NCBI GenBank assembly: GCA_008933995.1 | Contig: WARS01000011.1 | Location: 18,745,516-18,809,515, forward strand | Source: Datnioides undecimradiatus | Taxonomy: Eukaryota > Chordata > Actinopteri > Lobotiformes > Datnioididae | Direction: 5' to 3' | Length of the DNA: 64,000 bases | Part shown: one piece after another, positions 52,001-62,725 of the stretch | Position numbering within the stretch: the first letter of the stretch is position 1 | Layout: every line of letters begins with the position of its first letter | Translations under genes and position numbers: made by a program | Notes under the pieces: generated by a model | What the model was told of the DNA's origin: nothing | Database searches by the model: none | What the model saw: only the letters and a program-made list of their open reading frames with translations

Positions 52001-53239
52001 TTTTGTGCACAAAAACAGATCATAACTAACTTTTAAATTGATTTATAGTGATATTTAGTGATTTACATCAACATTTAACAAATTTACCCCCTTAATTCAG
52101 CTGATCATGATGCAGATTGTGCAGTAACTAGGATTAAGTTCTTGTTTTGCTGCAGTCGCCCATGTACAGGAGGAGGAGTGTGAGCATGCTGTGTGAAGAG
52201 AACATGTTGGTTCAAAATGAACCAGATTCTTCTTTTAAAATTGGTGTTTTTGTACTTTTACATCACCTTTTTATGCATGCGTGTCATCTTTTCCACGTCA
52301 CATGACCCCAGGCCCTGGACCAGGCCCGACAGAATCGGGCCCTTCTCTCTGCGGGCCGCACCACTTTATGTAACTGTGCAGGAGGAGGAAAACCAGCAAA
52401 GCCGGATAGGAAGCGAAGGATGTGGTGGGGAGAGCAAACAGCAGCCGGGCGGAGAGCTCCCCCCTCCTCCCCCCTCCTCCCCCTCCCTTTTTTTCTGCGT
52501 GGCTTTTTTACGGCTTCCTCCCGACCCGGCCGCATCGCTCACCACATCTCCGCCGCTGGAAAAACATAAACAGCTAAAGACTCCACGCTGGGCGAGCGCA
52601 AGCCACAACATTTCACAGTCCCCGGTGGAGACGAGAGGCGCTGTGACACGTATCACATGAACGAGCCCGACCGCGTGAGAAGCCGGAGCTACACGGCCTG
52701 CATCAAAAGACACGCCCCCCCGCCTGCCAGTCAAACTGCAGCTTACATCCACGTCTGTCCAGACTCCATGTAGGGAATGCAGTTTATGATTCTATTGGAT
52801 AACTCAAGTGAGAAGCCTCCTATCTTCACTGACAGTACAGAGGACTGAACTTGGTCACGTGGTGTCACCTGCAGCTCAACGTCAGCAAAACCAACGAGCT
52901 GCTGGTGGAAAACAAAGAGGAAGCTGCAATGTGACCAATTCAGCATTGGATTACATGTCTAATATGCCTCCTCTGTTCCTGAGTTAAAGTGTCGAGCAAC
53001 AGGCAGAGCGTTATGATGTCACAGTGGAGTCGACCTTTGACCTTTGGGATATAAAATGACAAAGACACTTCTTTGTGTGTTGACTTTGGCCACAGTTAGC
53101 GTAACAGATCTTGAGTTGTGGCCAAAAATGTTTAAAGAAATTCCAGATTCTTGAGATTTTGGATGAGACGAACAGACGTAAAGCCTCCGGCCTCACTTGA
53201 TTAACTCAAAGTTATGCGGTACCACGTAAATCGTACTCT

Positions 53240-53420
53240 CTATTAAAGGGGACATATTATGGCAGCTGATAGCTGTTTTAAACAGGTCCTGGATGTCTGC
53301 AGTGTCCCACTCTCTACCTTCATTATCTACGCAGAGCTCTGAGTGGGCGGGGAGGCTATGATGATGAGGCGCTGCTCTGATTGGCTGCCTGAATACCCTT
53401 TAAGTCAAAATGTTCATTTT
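53240..53420. repeat. Teleost interspersed repeat fragment
   Basis: It begins with TATTAAAGGGGACATATTATGG, a phrase that recurs across teleost genomes as the edge of a short interspersed element. It continues with GAGCTCTGAGTGGGCGGGG and CTCTGATTGGCTGCCTG, as in other copies as I recall them. It has no coding capacity. Family (a non-autonomous DNA element or a SINE) and exact ends were not determined. Lacking a search, I rely on memory of the repeat's opening phrase. Confidence 0.5.
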
Positions 53421-53776
53421 ACCAGGTACAGAAGTCAAACTGTGACATACGACCCCTGACTTAGTTTCAACTCTATTAAAACACCTATGCATGCATTAAA
53501 CTATCACAGCATCACGTTTCAATCATAATTAATAATTTAAAGTAGCACCTCAGACGTTTAATTTAAAAAGCTCATTGTTTTATGTTATTATTATCAACTT
53601 TTACATTATTTTACATGAATAATATGAGGCCTTATTTCATATTGAACACTGAGTTTACTCCCTGTGAACATTAGTTCTCATCACACATAAAACACTGTGT
53701 GTAAGGGACGATATCAGCCCCTGTCTGGGCAGAGATACAGACAATACTAATAACATTAGTGCAAAACAGGATATCA

Positions 53777-53782
53777 TTTATT
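53777..53782 (-). terminator. Poly(A) signal candidate for poc1b (AATAAA)
   Basis: The plus-strand TTTATT gives a minus-strand AATAAA about 605 nt after the poc1b stop. No nearer AATAAA was noticed. It would give a 3'UTR that includes the CA repeats at 54.0-54.3 kb. Confidence 0.4.
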
Positions 53783-54149
53783 CATATAAATCATATTTAT
53801 ATGACGTGTGATGGGAGGCGACGTGTAGCACCGATAGGTTTTAAAATGACAATGGGTATGTGATGAGAGGCGTTGCTGCAGAAGCAAACTGCTAAAACGC
53901 GCTAATACACAAGTGTACACACGTAAACACACACGCAGAGGTCACGCAGCAGACAAGCAGCGTCTGTTTTCAAAGCTGCAGCTGTCCCGATTGGACGTAA
54001 CTTCCACATCCACACACACACATACACACATGCACATAAGCATATGCACGCACACACACACAGAGGAATGTCCCAGCCAGACTGTGCTTGGCTGTACAGC
54101 TGGATATCCTTAAGAGGTGAAGAAAGACATGGAGAAAATATGTTGCTAG

Positions 54150-54208
<59 letters not shown>

Positions 54209-54386
54209 CCACCCCAGCCCAAATCCTGATTAACCCAATGACCCCTGAGTGAGACCACCGAGGTGGTTCATTTAAAATCACACACACACACATATGTACA
54301 AAGACACAAGGACACACAAACACACTCGTGTCCAGCAGTCTTGGGGTGAAAACAGCTCTGCAGCCTGAGGAACGGCGAGGTCGTCC
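53783..54386 (-). other. poc1b: poc1b 3'UTR (probable), with CA repeats
   Basis: Sequence between the poc1b stop and the candidate poly(A) signal. On the minus strand it carries TG repeats (54152-54205 as the long AC run on plus, and shorter ones at about 54013-54030, 54048-54062 and 54280-54295). The extent is inferred. Confidence 0.4.
54152..54205. repeat. (AC)n microsatellite, about 27 units
   Basis: The longest perfect dinucleotide run in the window, probably highly length-variable between individuals. Confidence 0.97.
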
Positions 54387-54545
54387 TCAAGTGAATTGAA
54401 CAGGTGATCCGTCCGTCTCCTCGCTCTCCGTCCCCCACCTCCCGTCGGACGATCGCACGTCCCTCAGTATCTGCGACTGGTTGAGGAGACACTCCTTCAG
54501 CTTGTCCTCGGTCAGGGTGAGACGCTCCTCCAGCACTGAAACGGT
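54387..54545 (-). CDS. poc1b: poc1b last coding exon: C-terminal coiled coil of centriolar protein POC1B
   Basis: POC1B is a WD40-repeat centriole and basal-body protein needed for centriole integrity and ciliogenesis; human mutations cause cone-rod dystrophy. This exon follows the acceptor AAACACACAG and starts in phase 0. It encodes 52 residues, [20 protein letters not shown] followed by [15 protein letters not shown] and a polar tail, and ends at TGA (54389-54387). The human C-terminus has nearly the same [17 protein letters not shown] block, so identification is firm although the WD40 domain is out of view. The heptad-like pattern indicates a coiled coil. The tail after about residue 30 is not conserved. 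It lies downstream of the exon ending at 56217. Confidence 0.9.
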   Translation of the reverse strand, partial: TVSVLEERLTLTEDKLKECLLNQSQILRDVRSSDGRWGTESEETDGSPVQFT

Positions 54546-54944
54546 CTGTGTGTTTTGAAGAGGTGGGGTGGGGTGGGATGGGAGCAAGGGTGGGTGGGTT
54601 GCAATAATTATAAAGCAGCGACGGAGTAATTATAGAAGCAGAGGATCATCAGAGCAGAGACGAGTCTGAGAGCCTTGAAAATCAATCCTGTCGCCATTAT
54701 GAAAAAATAACATGAGAGCTGAAGAGAGAGGGACAGAGGAGGCTTTTCAGTTCCCGCGGCACGTGACGGTGTTTTCTCAGGACACCGTAAAGTGGCCTGG
54801 ATGCTGAGGGGGAGCTCACCAGCACCGATCCGGTTAGAAAAGGCCTTTTTGAATGAGTTATTCATAATATCTAGATTGATTGTGTGTTGTTTTGGGTGAA
54901 GTGTTGCTTTAGAAGATGAAGAAGCAGAACTTGCACCCAACATT

Positions 54945-55215
54945 TCTCAAGGATAACCCATCGATGCAGGGGTCCCAGCAGTCATTGGGCAGAAGGCGGG
55001 GCATCACTAGGACAGGTCGCCAGCCTGTAATTGGGCGGACACGTAGACACTGATGAACACATCTGCACTCACATTCACTCCTACAGTCAGTTTGGAGTAC
55101 CCAGGAGGGAACCCACGCAGACACGGAGAGGACATGCAAACTGAACACGGGCAGGAATCGAACCTGGGACCTTCTTGCTGCAAGGCGAGGTGCTAACCAC
55201 TGAGCCTCATCGATA
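54945..55215 (-). mobile_element. tRNA-derived SINE, minus orientation, inside poc1b intron
   Basis: Read on the minus strand it starts GAGGCTCAGTGGTTAGCACC (A-box region, about 55207-55188). A consensus B box GGTTCGATTCC follows within CCCAGGTTCGATTCCTGCCC (about 55170-55151). Then comes the body CGTGTCTGCGTGGGTTCCCTCCTGG, a phrase very common in teleost genomes. The pol III boxes are correctly spaced for a tRNA-derived head, and this is the best preserved SINE in the window. No poly(A) tail is clear; the 3' end is placed where the similarity texture fades (about 54945-54960). It is a retro-insertion in an intron and unlikely to be functional. Confidence 0.75.
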
Positions 55216-55969
55216 AACAATGTTTTAAAGACAAAACCAATGAAAACAGCAGAAATCTGTCAGGATCCTGCGCTTTCTTAGGCGATAATCTGGGGAACTC
55301 CAATTGCGTACACACTGTTCTGATGGTTTTTCATCTGCACGCGTGTATCTTATGCTGGTGATGATACTAAAGATCAGTGTTGTCTACGAAAAGTCAAAAA
55401 CATTTGCTAAACGTGCCCGACACGATAATCCCAAAGCCCAAAAGTGACGTCTTCACGTTGCTTCTTTGGTCCGACAAACAGTCCAAAAAACAGAAATTGC
55501 AAAGAAAGGCTGCAAAACGTCACTTTTAAACATGGGAACCGGCAAAAGTTTGTTTGAATCGATTATCAAAACAGATGGCATTAAATCTGCTGTTGATGGA
55601 TTAACTGATTCATTGTTGAGGTCTAATTTACAACAGAGCAACACATGTTTATGATAGTACTGCGGTGGATACCCTGCATAGTTTAGAAGATACTTTTTAA
55701 TTATTGAATATTATTTTTAATTTAACTTATTAATTTCCCCCCAATTCACGATTTGTTTTCTACCTTTCTTAATATTTAAAGAAAGACCATGAAGAGCGAA
55801 CAAATATCAATAAAAATCATTGCAACGTGACACAAGGGTCGACATAAAACGGGGAAAGCCGGGAACAGACGAATCGTCCGATCACAAACGCTGCTTATAA
55901 ACCATGAGCCTGCTGTGTCGGTCTGCTCCGCTGTTCAAACAGGTGTAGTAGGGCACAGCTAAACCACAA

Positions 55970-56115
55970 AGCCTCTATCGGCTGCTGCGTTTGTCTTTTT
56001 AGGTCTTTATGTGACTTGGCTTCAGACGATGCAAGACCGAGGGAGGGGATTCGGACACCTTGATCGGTAAAAGCGACCCGACTCTGGGATCGAACCCTTC
56101 TAGGTTGGCCTTCAT
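55970..56115 (-). repeat. Degenerate tRNA-derived SINE, minus orientation
   Basis: The minus strand carries GGGTTCGATCCCAG (B box, about 56100-56087), then GTCGGGTCGCTTTTACCGATCAAGGTGTCC. This fits a teleost SINE body of the form 'GGTTCGATTCC..., ACTTTTACC..., GTGTCCTTGGGCAAGAC'. The last phrase is truncated after GTGTCC. It is of the same general type as the copy at 16775-16900 and a different subfamily from that at 54945-55215. Confidence 0.55.
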
Positions 56116-56216
56116 CCACACTTTCATGTTAACTCCCGCTTTTTCTAATGTTTTTTAGGGATTTAATCACCTCTGTTATCTTGAGTTGACTGTTGGGACC
56201 TTTTCTAGTAACTGAC

Positions 56217-56290
56217 CTGCGTGAGAATATCCAGCTGCTGAACAATGTGGCGCAGGGTCCAGTCCAGACTCGATGGATGACCGGAGAGAA
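56217..56290 (-). CDS. poc1b: poc1b penultimate coding exon: start of C-terminal coiled coil
   Basis: The minus strand encodes SSLDWTLRHIVQQLDILTQ and then a GTCAGT donor (exon end 56217, phase 0). This joins directly to [15 protein letters not shown] of the last exon. Human POC1B has DALEHIMEQLNVLTQ before TVSILEQRL, so the match runs across the junction. The 5' limit is uncertain. An AG at 56292-56291 gives the start used here (74 nt). A second AG at 56270-56269 would give a 52-nt exon starting at 56268. Neither has a strong pyrimidine tract. The upstream WD40 exons are not in view. Confidence 0.8.
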
Positions 56291-59200
56291 CTTCAAGTGG
56301 GTACGTCCTCCCTCTCTCCTTTGCCGTTTCCTCTTCCTCTTCCTCTCTCCTTCCTCCTCCTCTCCTGGCCGCCCCAGTTTGGCTCCCACCAGTCGCACTT
56401 TCGTCGCCCATCCATCCCTCTACTCTCGAGCTGCCCGCGTGATGCGGCAAACCGTCGGAGTGGTGACTGTCGACGGCGGCCTGCGTGGGCGTCAAGTGCG
56501 TACGACCGTTTAAGAGCTGGAGATGAAAGCGGGGGAGATAAAGAAATTGATTTTCAGCGCTGTGTGCTCAACATATGCAGGTGTTTTCATTGACATGAGC
56601 ACAGAGCACAGGTCTGCCATGAGCTCAACCCTTATTGTATTCAAGAAGAGTCAAATCGCCACTGTGATACCCTGACGTTTAACTGAGGACACGCCACTGA
56701 AAACAATGGTTAATCAAAATAAAACCCTATTAAAGGCTCCTGCTGGTGTCCAACCTGCTCTGACACCCCGCTGGAAACATAGAAAAAATAAAACTGCTCT
56801 CAAACTAATTTCAGTGTCACCGCTCATACTAAGACATTTGAAACAGCTTAAATGTCTTAAAACCTTTTGAAATGCGTTGAACAGCTTGTTGAAGTAGAAG
56901 GAATTGATGCGGGAACTGAGGCGACATGACAGAAAGAAGATGAAGTGACCCCTGTGGACAAAGTGCTGCATGTTATGTCGTGTTCGGATCATGTTTAAAA
57001 AGGATTTTGAGCTAAAATGAGCTGAAGAATCAACCAATCAAGCGTCTGAATGGACTTGAAGTGACGGCTGATGTATAACCAGGTAAACACTGCAGAGAAT
57101 TGAAGCGTCAGTTAAAGTTTAAGCTAAAGTGGAGGTAGAAATGAAATGAAAGTGTCAGTCGCTAACAGGGATTGTTCCGGTTTGCTGAAGCGTGGTTGTA
57201 TAAACTAGCTAAAATGAGATACTTTGCCGTCAGACAGACCTTCCTGATGGGAAACTGAAGCCTTTATCTCCATCTATGCTCACTTCAGATCCACTAGACC
57301 CTTTTGAAAAACAGCTGAGGTGCTTTAAATGATTCTTCCGGGATGGATCGAGGCGGCGGTAGACCAGCAACTCCTGCACCCTGCGAGGTAGCATTACTGC
57401 TTTTGACAAAGGAGGCTTGGAGGTTTGTAGACAGCAACATAACAAAGTCTCTAGACTGTCTAACAACGAGGACAAACTGTGGGAATGTGATCATATAAGA
57501 GCTGATATTGATTTATTGAAGGTAGGGTTTGGTTTAGGAGGCTGAAATATGCTCGCACAGCAGTACGTTGCTTAGCTTCCTACACCAGACCAACCTACTG
57601 TGGGTAATACACTGATTATGGAGAAGTACCTGATGCAACCCCACTTCAAATACCTTAAATGATCCCTTTATTAATAACACAGAGCCCTAAATGCGTAGCC
57701 TACCCCACTGCACGGTTTGTAATGTACAGAAACCAAAGCTGGGAGCATTAATTAGCCTGGCTAGCAAGTAGTAGAGATACATAACGCTATGCAGGGTTAG
57801 CCAACATCCTTCCTGTCTCATTGTTCTGTCAGCGGAGCAGGCCTTGAGCCTTGTTTAAACAGGGCAGACTCAAGGAGGTGGATGACTCACGCTGCTGGAT
57901 CACCGACTGAACTGCAGACTCTGTGACTGACGGACTAAAGAGAACAAGTTCACATATTTGCGCTCGAAGGATGGGGAGACTCGGAGCCGCGGAGCAGGGC
58001 AGAACAAAATCTTTATTTGTCCTTTTACTTTTTATTCTGGGCGCTCGTGACGAAATGATTTCTCCTTTTCCATGGGTGAGAAGAAAAACACATGGAGAGG
58101 GAGGCGGCATAAAGAGAAGAGAGAGAACATCATGTTCAGTTTAACCAGGGACGCGTTTCTCCTCGTCCATCACTGATCCGGCCGCAGACAACCGAGCATG
58201 ACTTCACATTTAAATAGTTTCACACATGCACAGCAGTTGGCTTTGCACTGCAGGCACGGTGTTCCACTGGTGGCTGCTGACGAGCTCATCTGCTGCAGCG
58301 CCGTTGCTGAAGGACACCTACAACAACATCTGGGAGTTTGCGATTGAGACTCTGTGATCACAAGACTCCAGCTGCAGCACTGAATGAACCTGACTGTGGG
58401 TTCAAGCCGGTCCGGCCGAAACAAACACACCTAAATCTGAATTTGCACTCAAGTGTGGATTTAATGATAAACCGATGTGCCAGTGCTAGAGGAAGAACCG
58501 CAAACGAGGTCTTAAGCAAACCCGGAAACGTTTGCACTTCCGCTCCAACCCTTTTCATTCCTGTTTCTGACTAAAATATCATTGCTTGTGCTATAAATTA
58601 CAGAAAGATTAAAAATAATAGTTAAAATGACTCACAGAGCCAGCAGTGATGTCTCCAGATAGCTTGTTTTGTCCCAAACCCTCAAAATATTCAATTATAA
58701 TTATTAAAATATCGTTCAAAAGAGAGAAAAGCAACTAATAATTGGCTTTTATGACTGTTAAGATGACTCGGCCGATCATTACTCGAGTAATATCATCGAC
58801 TGATTAATCAAGAAATCAGTGCAAAACAACCCAAGCACTCGCACACTCTCTGAAAAACAGCACAGACCGTGGCAGCTGTACTCAGATCAGTGTCTAGACT
58901 CTCGTCATAAAAAGCAGCGAGTGAGGAAAAGTTGTGCTTTCATCCACGACGGCAGCAGGGCGTCACGCGGAAAGGTGGACCGGGGGGCAGGTGGCGTGCG
59001 GAGGAGCAGAAACGAGGGGGAAGTAAACGAGGGATGTGTCGGGGAGGATGGAGGAGGAGGGTGACGGAGGAGGAGGGTGTCACACATTCCTGGCCTAATG
59101 CATGGAGCAATCGATTCCGGCTTGCTTCCTGCGCACTGTCTTCACTTCAAAGAGAGGGTGCAGGGAGGCAGGGGAGGAAGGAGGGAGGCAGGGGAGGAGT

Positions 59201-59502
59201 GGGTGAGTGTGTGTGGGGACAGGAGGAGGGAGGGTTACTCTTAACTCCTGGGCAGACGCGAACAAAGACGTCAGTGTGTGGACGGCGAGCCTCTCTCTTT
59301 GCTATCTGTGCTCTCTCTTTATCCCCCTCCCGCCTCCTCGGCCACATCTGGCCAACATCTGCTCGGCTCGTTTGCGTTCAGCAGATGCAGACCTCCATCC
59401 CTCTGTAACCCCCCCCCAAACAGCCCCCCCGCTCTGCCAGGAAGTTTGGGTGCAATCAAACATTTCTCAAGCTGGGTACCCCGGCTGGTCGGTGTCAGAT
59501 GG

Positions 59503-59508
<6 letters not shown>

Positions 59509-59543
<35 letters not shown>
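59509..59543. repeat. (AC)n microsatellite
   Basis: Perfect AC run of about seventeen units in the poc1b intronic region. Confidence 0.95.
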
Positions 59544-59546
<3 letters not shown>

Positions 59547-62500
59547 GACTATATGAATGAACTATATGAAGAAGGTGCGCAGTCAGGAGAACGTGCAGAG
59601 ACGTGAGCCTCTGACAGCAGCTCTGTATGGACACAGAGCTGAAGCGCGGTATCTAAAACAGGAAGCTCACGATTATAAGCGCCATTTCTGAGATAAAATC
59701 ATGTCTGCTGCGCTCTGCGGAATGTCAGGGGTCATGGCTCGTGGTCAGCGGCGGCGGGAGCGGCGTGGTGACGGGGTTTTTCCGCGCGATGGGAGGTGAG
59801 TGGGTGGTGGGGGCCGCGGTGGCAGAGCAGAAACCAGCTGCTGTGATTACAAGGGGGCAGTGGGAGCGACGTGTCAGCGCCCCGGCGATGATGGTGAGGC
59901 GACAATGTCCACGCTGCCTCGACGTGGCGGCGGGAACGAAAGGCTCTTGTGTAATCTGTGGGGCACGGAGGCTCGCCGGTTACACATGCACGCTGCTAGA
60001 TGCTTATGCGCGTTGCTGACTCCGCCGGTAACTTCACACGACTGCGCCAATATGGCGACGTCATCAGGGGAGCGGCCTATGTTAAAATGCAAACCGAGGG
60101 TAGCTGTGATGCTTGCGATCAAACGCATTCTCGAGAGATCAGAAATAACCTCCGCCCCGCCGCTCCTGAAGCAAATCGCAGATGTCTGATCAAAAACACG
60201 ATTAGCATGAGCGCCAGAATTAGCCGCGCGCTCCCTTTTGGCAGGAGACCTCGGATACCGTGACCCTTACATGACAACAAAAAAGCCGTTTGATCTTAAT
60301 TGAAGGACCTCTCTGATGTTGCGCCTCCCCTCGCCACTGCCCCTCACACCCCTCCTCCCCATCCGCTCTACCTGAAGCCACACACTCCTCTTCAGATAAA
60401 CTGCCTGATGTTTGCTGCTTAGCACTGAAAATCCAACCAACGACCTTCTGCTGCTAAAGACTGCACCTCGTGTTTTCACCAATAAGCTCTGTCGGATGTC
60501 AGCGTCGCTGCAAAATGTCAGTTCTTCTCCAAAAACGCACACTTTCTGCACGTATTTTGTGACTCGAGCGCTCCGTGCCCCTCGCCGCAGGTCGGGCTTA
60601 CTTCCAGAGCGACGGTGAATGGCTTAAATCTAAATTGTAAATACAAATCAATGGGATGAGCGCGCCTCAAAGAGCCGCCTGTCACTTTCGGTATGAGCCC
60701 GCTGTCCACTGGAGAGGACGCAGATGGGCTCTCGAGCATCGTGATGTTTGGCTCTCGCGCTGAGCCGCCCGCCCTCGTGGTGCCACTCGCTGCCTGTGTT
60801 TACGTGCTGACCATAATGCGGCAAATATGATGAGCACCACTCGAGGCGAGAGCGTGACTGTGCAAACTGTATAAAGTGACACTTGCGAGATAATCTATGT
60901 GAGCGGGGGGGTTAATGGATGCAGTCAAATGGGAACAGCTGTGCGAGGTTTAAACTGTGTGAAAGTGACATGCAGGTAAAAGTCTAAACTGCAGCCACCA
61001 CTAAACTGCCTGGTGTTTGACAGTGTTACTGGAAACACCCAGGGTTGTGCAGGATAACAAAAGAGGAACCAGGAAACAAGGATAAACGGCGAGCGAATCA
61101 ATGGTATGTAGTTTTTGCTACGCCTGGACATGGAGAGTGTGTAATTTTGGTTTAAAACATTCAAAAAGTAACTAAAATGTTCCACAAAATGTGAAAAAAT
61201 GTCAATGTCTTCCAAAGTTAGCACGCTAACTAGCTAGCTCCAGCGCTTCCTGTTACGTTTGCACCTCAAGAGGCCATTGTGAGTCGCTGCAGCGCCCATT
61301 CGGGAGTTAACTTCACCGGAGACTCCTCCTGGTGAGTAACGGGATGAAATTTGATGCTAAACTTGCAAAGTTTCTCCTGGTGTGGTAGGTAAACACCTGG
61401 GAATGCTAGCGTTGTCCAGTTAGCAACAGCTTATAAAGGAGACATCCGGCTAATTCTCATGTATAGCACATCTTGGTGATGCTTGGTAAACGTCTACTGA
61501 GCAGCAAAAGGGACTAAAACAAACACATAATGCATGAAATACATATGGTTGCCATATGTGATTGGTGCTGGGCCGAGCTTCAACTCTAAAAATGCAATGG
61601 CAAGGAGTTTCATAGCATGCAACAACGATAACATAGAGAGGCTTTGGCGTTTGCTCACGTCCCCTTTAGAAAAGCTTGCATTCAGAATGTTTTCATATTC
61701 ATTTTGGCATTAATTTCTAAATGTAACGATCCATAAGGACAAAGCAAACGTATATTCAAGGTGAAATCTCTTATTTGCACAAGTTATCTGCATGCTTTCT
61801 GAAGCCGCTGTGTGTGTTTTCCGGAGCTTGGTGACAGTTTTAATTCCCACAGCTCCAGCGATGACTAAGCGGTCAGGTGACCACGTCGTAAATCTGTTCC
61901 TGCCGTGTTTTCGGAACAGGACGTGCTGCACACGCGGTGCTCCTGCAGATCAACTGCCTCGCTTGCACGTGACCCCGTCCCGTTGTCCCATTTCAAAGAT
62001 CAACGGCGCGCACACTCAAACTCACGCAGTCCAATTATTAATATTTGTAAGCCCTCCGAGCCGAGTGGCGTGCGTGCTCTTCAAACAATCGGCCAATCAA
62101 ACGTGTCCGCGGGTGGCTCGCTCTGTGGTGCACGCAGGAAACGGACTATCACCGTGTGTCAGGCTCCGTCTGTTAGGAGAGCGGTAAATAAACCTCCGCT
62201 TTGCTTCCTCTAGAGCTTTTTATCCAGTGTGTCACGGTGACACTGCAGCACGGGCTTGTGGGAGCACGGGAGGCCGCGGCGGTGCTGCAGGAACGAGAAC
62301 GAAACACATTTAAAATATCCACCGGCCGTAAAAGCAGCTGGTCTTTGGTGGGTAACTACAGTTTGGATCTGACTTTCATGTGTCTAACCTTGGTGCGAAC
62401 CCGTCGGATAACCTCGCCACTCCTTTCCTGTATTAGAGGGCTGGTGTGGCACTGGAGCTCGTCCTGTGATGGTAAAAGGGAGCGTTTCTGGTCACAGGAT

Positions 62501-62698
62501 GCCGTGTAATGTTGTTAATAAAGCCGGCTCCGCGGAGGGAGGAAATCCTTGTTAAGAATCAAAGGATGCATTAGCTGGCCCTGACCCTCCGCCCTGGTTT
62601 CACTTTTCTATTTTTGCAGATTCAACTCGCACGCGCAATTAAATGGTCGCCCTGTGGATGGTAACACACACGCGTTCAGGCAGTCTTTATTGGCACAA

Positions 62699-62725
62699 AC
62701 ACACACACACACACACACACACACA
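62699..62725. repeat. (AC)n microsatellite
   Basis: Perfect AC run of about thirteen units in the poc1b intronic region. Confidence 0.95.

Larger units (their letters stand above)
38617..53239. other. Intergenic region between dusp6 and poc1b
   Basis: No exon supported. It contains C-runs near 40009-40018, G-rich repeats at about 42655-42712, TG and TC microsatellites listed separately, (GT)n at about 50312-50328, and AT-rich stretches (42,840-43,550, 44,820-45,150 and 51,800-52,110). The blocks 40,120-40,420 and 40,950-41,190 are non-repetitive and motif-rich. At 43,237-43,266 there is a tandem of GCTA/TAGC palindromic words. Open frames up to about 158 codons have no recognisable domains. 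Confidence 0.5.
54546..56216 (-). other. poc1b: poc1b last intron (1,671 bp)
   Basis: Donor GTCAGT at 56216, acceptor CAG ending at 54546, phase 0. It contains two SINE copies and otherwise unremarkable sequence; a G-rich stretch lies just inside the acceptor side (54562-54600). Confidence 0.8.

Noticed and set aside
52193..52660. 155-codon plus-strand frame with a hydrophobic start
   Set aside because: The first 30 residues look signal-like, but the rest is proline/serine text from a pyrimidine-rich tract, with an antisense frame of similar length. No family match, so treated as chance.
59741..60019. Plus-strand frame with CPRC...CVIC cysteine pairs, like a zinc ribbon
   Set aside because: The spacing does not fit a known zinc-ribbon family, and overlapping frames on both strands are equally open in this CpG-rich patch.
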